From the NCBI GenBank assembly GCA_965368585.1, contig CBDUNM010000043.1, positions 1 to 32,266 of the forward strand: a stretch of 32,266 nt of DNA. The letters are read 5' to 3'. The notes beneath the pieces were generated by a model. The model ran no database searches and was not told the DNA's origin. It worked only from the letters and a program-made list of their open reading frames with translations. A program made the position numbers and the translations under genes. Source of the stretch: JARRQB01 sp965368585. GTDB taxonomy: Bacteria; Pseudomonadota; Gammaproteobacteria; Chromatiales; Chromatiaceae. Shown here one piece after another: positions 30,841 through 32,266 of the stretch (positions are counted from its first letter, which is position 1; the number at the start of each line of letters is the position of its first letter).

Positions 30841-31944
30841 ATGGAAATCATTACGATGAATAACGCGGTGGGCGGCGTGAAAAGCGGTGACGTTGAACGG
30901 TACGGGCCCGAATCATTGCTCATGCGCCGTCCTGATGACTGGCACGTCCACCTGCGCGACGGTGATATGCTGCGGCTGGTCGCCAACTATACGGCGCGTC
31001 AATTTGCCCGGGCCATCGTGATGCCCAATCTCACCCCGCCGATCACCACCGTGGCGGCGGCCGCGGCGTACCGGCAGCGGATTGTGGCGGCTGTCGACCC
31101 CGGCTGCGGTTTCACCCCCCTCATGACGGCCTATCTCACCGACGATATAGATCCGGTGGAAATCCGCGCTGGGTTCGATCAAGGGGTGTTTGCCGCGTGC
31201 AAGTTGTATCCGGCCAACGCCACCACGAACTCGGCGGCCGGGGTTACCGACATCAAGCGTATTCACAAGGTGCTCGAGCAGATGCAGTCGATCGGTATGC
31301 CGTTACTCATTCACGGCGAACTGGTCGGGCCAGATATCGACGTCTTCGATCGGGAGGCTGCCTTTCTCGATGCGGTGCTGGCTCCCCTGTTGCGGGACTT
31401 TCCCGCGTTGAAAGTGGTGCTCGAACACATCACGACCGCGGACGCTGTTCAGTTGGTACAAGACGCCGGTCCGAACCTGGCCGCAACGATTACCGCCCAC
31501 CACCTGGAGATCAATCGCAATCACATGTTAGTGGGCGGTATCCGGCCGCACCTCTATTGTCTGCCGGTCGCCAAGCGGGAACCACATCGGCTCGCCTTGC
31601 GCAGGGCTGCGACCTGCGGCAGCCCCAAGTTCTTCCTGGGTACGGATTCCGCGCCTCATCCGCGTAGCGCCAAGGAAAGCGCTTGCGGGTGCGCGGGTAT
31701 CTTCAGCGCGCCGATCGCGCTGGAAAGTTACGTGAATACCTTCGCCGCGGAGGATGCGCTCGGGCGCTTCGAGGCGTTTGCCGCGGAGCACGGCCCGCGG
31801 TTCTATGGGTTGCCGTTGAACGATGAACGGGTGTTACTCACCCGTCGTGCACAGCAGATACCCGCATCCCTGGGGACCGGCGAAGCGCAGACGGTGCCGT
31901 ATCGCGCCGGTGAACGTATCGAATGGACCTTCGAGCCGGTCTGA
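30841..31944 (+). CDS. pyrC: Dihydroorotase, class II
   Basis: 367 residues from ATG 30841. The true start is uncertain: GTG 30829 and ATG 30856 are also in frame, and E. coli PyrC begins only about 7 residues before the RRPDDWH motif. The enzyme closely tracks E. coli PyrC: metal ligands H35 and H37 (DDWHVHLRDGDML), carboxylated K121 (CKLYPANATTNS), H158 (PLLIHGE), H196 (LEHITT) and catalytic D269 (FLGTDSAPH), plus NRNHMLVGGIRPHLYCLP. It cyclises carbamoyl-aspartate to dihydroorotate in cytoplasmic pyrimidine synthesis. It is separated from the cytochrome cluster by 72 bp with an inverted repeat, so probably a separate transcription unit. Confidence 0.95.
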   Translation: MEIITMNNAVGGVKSGDVERYGPESLLMRRPDDWHVHLRDGDMLRLVANYTARQFARAIVMPNLTPPITTVAAAAAYRQRIVAAVDPGCGFTPLMTAYLTDDIDPVEIRAGFDQGVFAACKLYPANATTNSAAGVTDIKRIHKVLEQMQSIGMPLLIHGELVGPDIDVFDREAAFLDAVLAPLLRDFPALKVVLEHITTADAVQLVQDAGPNLAATITAHHLEINRNHMLVGGIRPHLYCLPVAKREPHRLALRRAATCGSPKFFLGTDSAPHPRSAKESACGCAGIFSAPIALESYVNTFAAEDALGRFEAFAAEHGPRFYGLPLNDERVLLTRRAQQIPASLGTGEAQTVPYRAGERIEWTFEPV

Positions 31945-32070
31945 TCGGCTCAACCGAGTTGCTTGCGCTTCGGACTGGACGGTTCTGCCAACCGTGATTC
32001 GGTCGGGTCGAGAGTTGTTGCGGTCGCGGAGTCTGCCTTGTTTACCGAGCGGTGCCGGCTGCGCTTGATG

Positions 32071-32099
32071 AAAAAAAAGCGCGCCCGAAGGCGCGCTTT
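32071..32099 (-). terminator. Intrinsic terminator of the partial repeat-protein gene (possibly bidirectional)
   Basis: A 10-bp stem AAAGCGCGCC/GGCGCGCTTT with a 4-nt loop (32076-32099). On the minus strand it is followed by a run of eight T (32078-32071), 25 bp after the stop of the gene at the right edge. On the plus strand only TTT follows, so it may also weakly end pyrC. Confidence 0.85.
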
Positions 32100-32123
32100 C
32101 CATCACCGGTAGCTCAGGTCGGC

Positions 32124-32266
32124 TTATTTCGAGCCGCTGCTCGCAGGTGCAGACGGTGCAGACGGTGCGGTCGCATAAGGATATGCGCCGTAACCTGGGT
32201 AACCGCCCCAGCCATAGCCCGGGTAACCGCCCCAGCCATAGCCCGGGTAACCACCCCAGCCATAGC
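32124..32266 (-). CDS. Gly/Tyr/Trp-rich octapeptide-repeat protein, sulfur globule protein-like (C-terminal part)
   Basis: Only the last 46 codons and the TAA (32126-32124) are in the window; the frame is open to the right edge. The visible part is tandem GYGWGGYP units, then GYGAYPYATAPSAPSAPASS and GSK at the end. Low-complexity Gly/Tyr/Pro proteins of this type are the sulfur globule coat proteins (Sgp) of purple sulfur bacteria, exported to enclose periplasmic sulfur globules. Other structural Gly/Tyr-rich envelope proteins are possible. A strong terminator follows 25 bp downstream, as expected for a highly expressed single gene. The N-terminus, needed to check for a signal peptide, is not visible. 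Confidence 0.7.
   Translation of the reverse strand, partial: YGWGGYPGYGWGGYPGYGWGGYPGYGAYPYATAPSAPSAPASSGSK
32201..32266. repeat. 24-bp tandem repeat coding for an octapeptide
   Basis: The unit begins aaccgccccagccatagc and ends with cgggt. Two full copies (32201-32224, 32225-32248) and a third running off the window (32249-32266, one base change) are in codon phase with the Gly/Tyr-rich gene on the minus strand. A smaller 9-bp repeat (gcagacggt) lies at about 32150-32168 and encodes Ala-Pro-Ser repeats. Confidence 0.9.

Noticed and set aside
32106..32170. tRNA-like string ggtagctcagg
   Set aside because: No acceptor stem partner, no anticodon arm and no GGTTCGA-type T arm follow; it lies between a terminator and a stop codon.
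32201..32266. Regular 24-bp repeats, considered as a CRISPR array
   Set aside because: There are no unique spacers; units are contiguous and in codon phase with a Gly/Tyr-rich protein.

Overview
The window comes from a moderately GC-rich gammaproteobacterial chromosome, probably a sulfur oxidiser. Several gammaproteobacterial signatures point there: a PilS/PilR-sigma54-pilA module, the bamD|rluD-pgeF-clpB neighbourhood, GcvR, GlnB and an E. coli-type class II PyrC. The right edge holds the C-terminus of a Gly/Tyr-rich octapeptide-repeat protein resembling sulfur globule proteins of purple sulfur bacteria, which hints at sulfur metabolism but does not prove it. No rRNA, tRNA, IS element or CRISPR array was seen.

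Left part (1-5193, all minus strand): type IV pilus genes. In transcription order these are a small PP0621-like membrane protein, pilS and pilR (chained by ATGA overlaps), then pilA behind a near-consensus sigma54 promoter, a second cysteine-rich pilin, and the N-terminal 209 residues of pilB running off the window. PilS/PilR should drive pilA through the sigma54 element.

5496-15121: housekeeping genes. nadE and glnB lie in tandem (NAD synthesis with PII nitrogen signalling). bamD diverges from rluD-pgeF-gcvR-def, followed by a lipoprotein with a CsgG/LpoB-like body and a peptidoglycan-binding domain, then clpB behind a clear sigma32-type heat-shock promoter.

15170-23102 (minus strand): accessory genes. 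These are an exported animal-type haem peroxidase, an HD-GYP c-di-GMP phosphodiesterase, a gamma-glutamyltransferase-family protein overlapping a C-terminally shortened DUF123/Uri-type gene, and a large methyl-accepting chemotaxis protein that abuts an ethylbenzene-dehydrogenase-like haem-binding periplasmic protein.

23102-30768: the most unusual region. The haem-binding protein gene diverges from a three-gene operon encoding a 5-TM pentahaem cytochrome c fused to a TPR tail, a membrane-anchored FG-GAP/ASPIC-UnbV (CRTAC1-type) protein, and an exported TPR protein. An FNR-like box lies between the divergent units. I read this as an uncharacterised envelope electron-transfer system, possibly coupled to chemotaxis. 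pyrC and the partial repeat protein with its terminator close the window.
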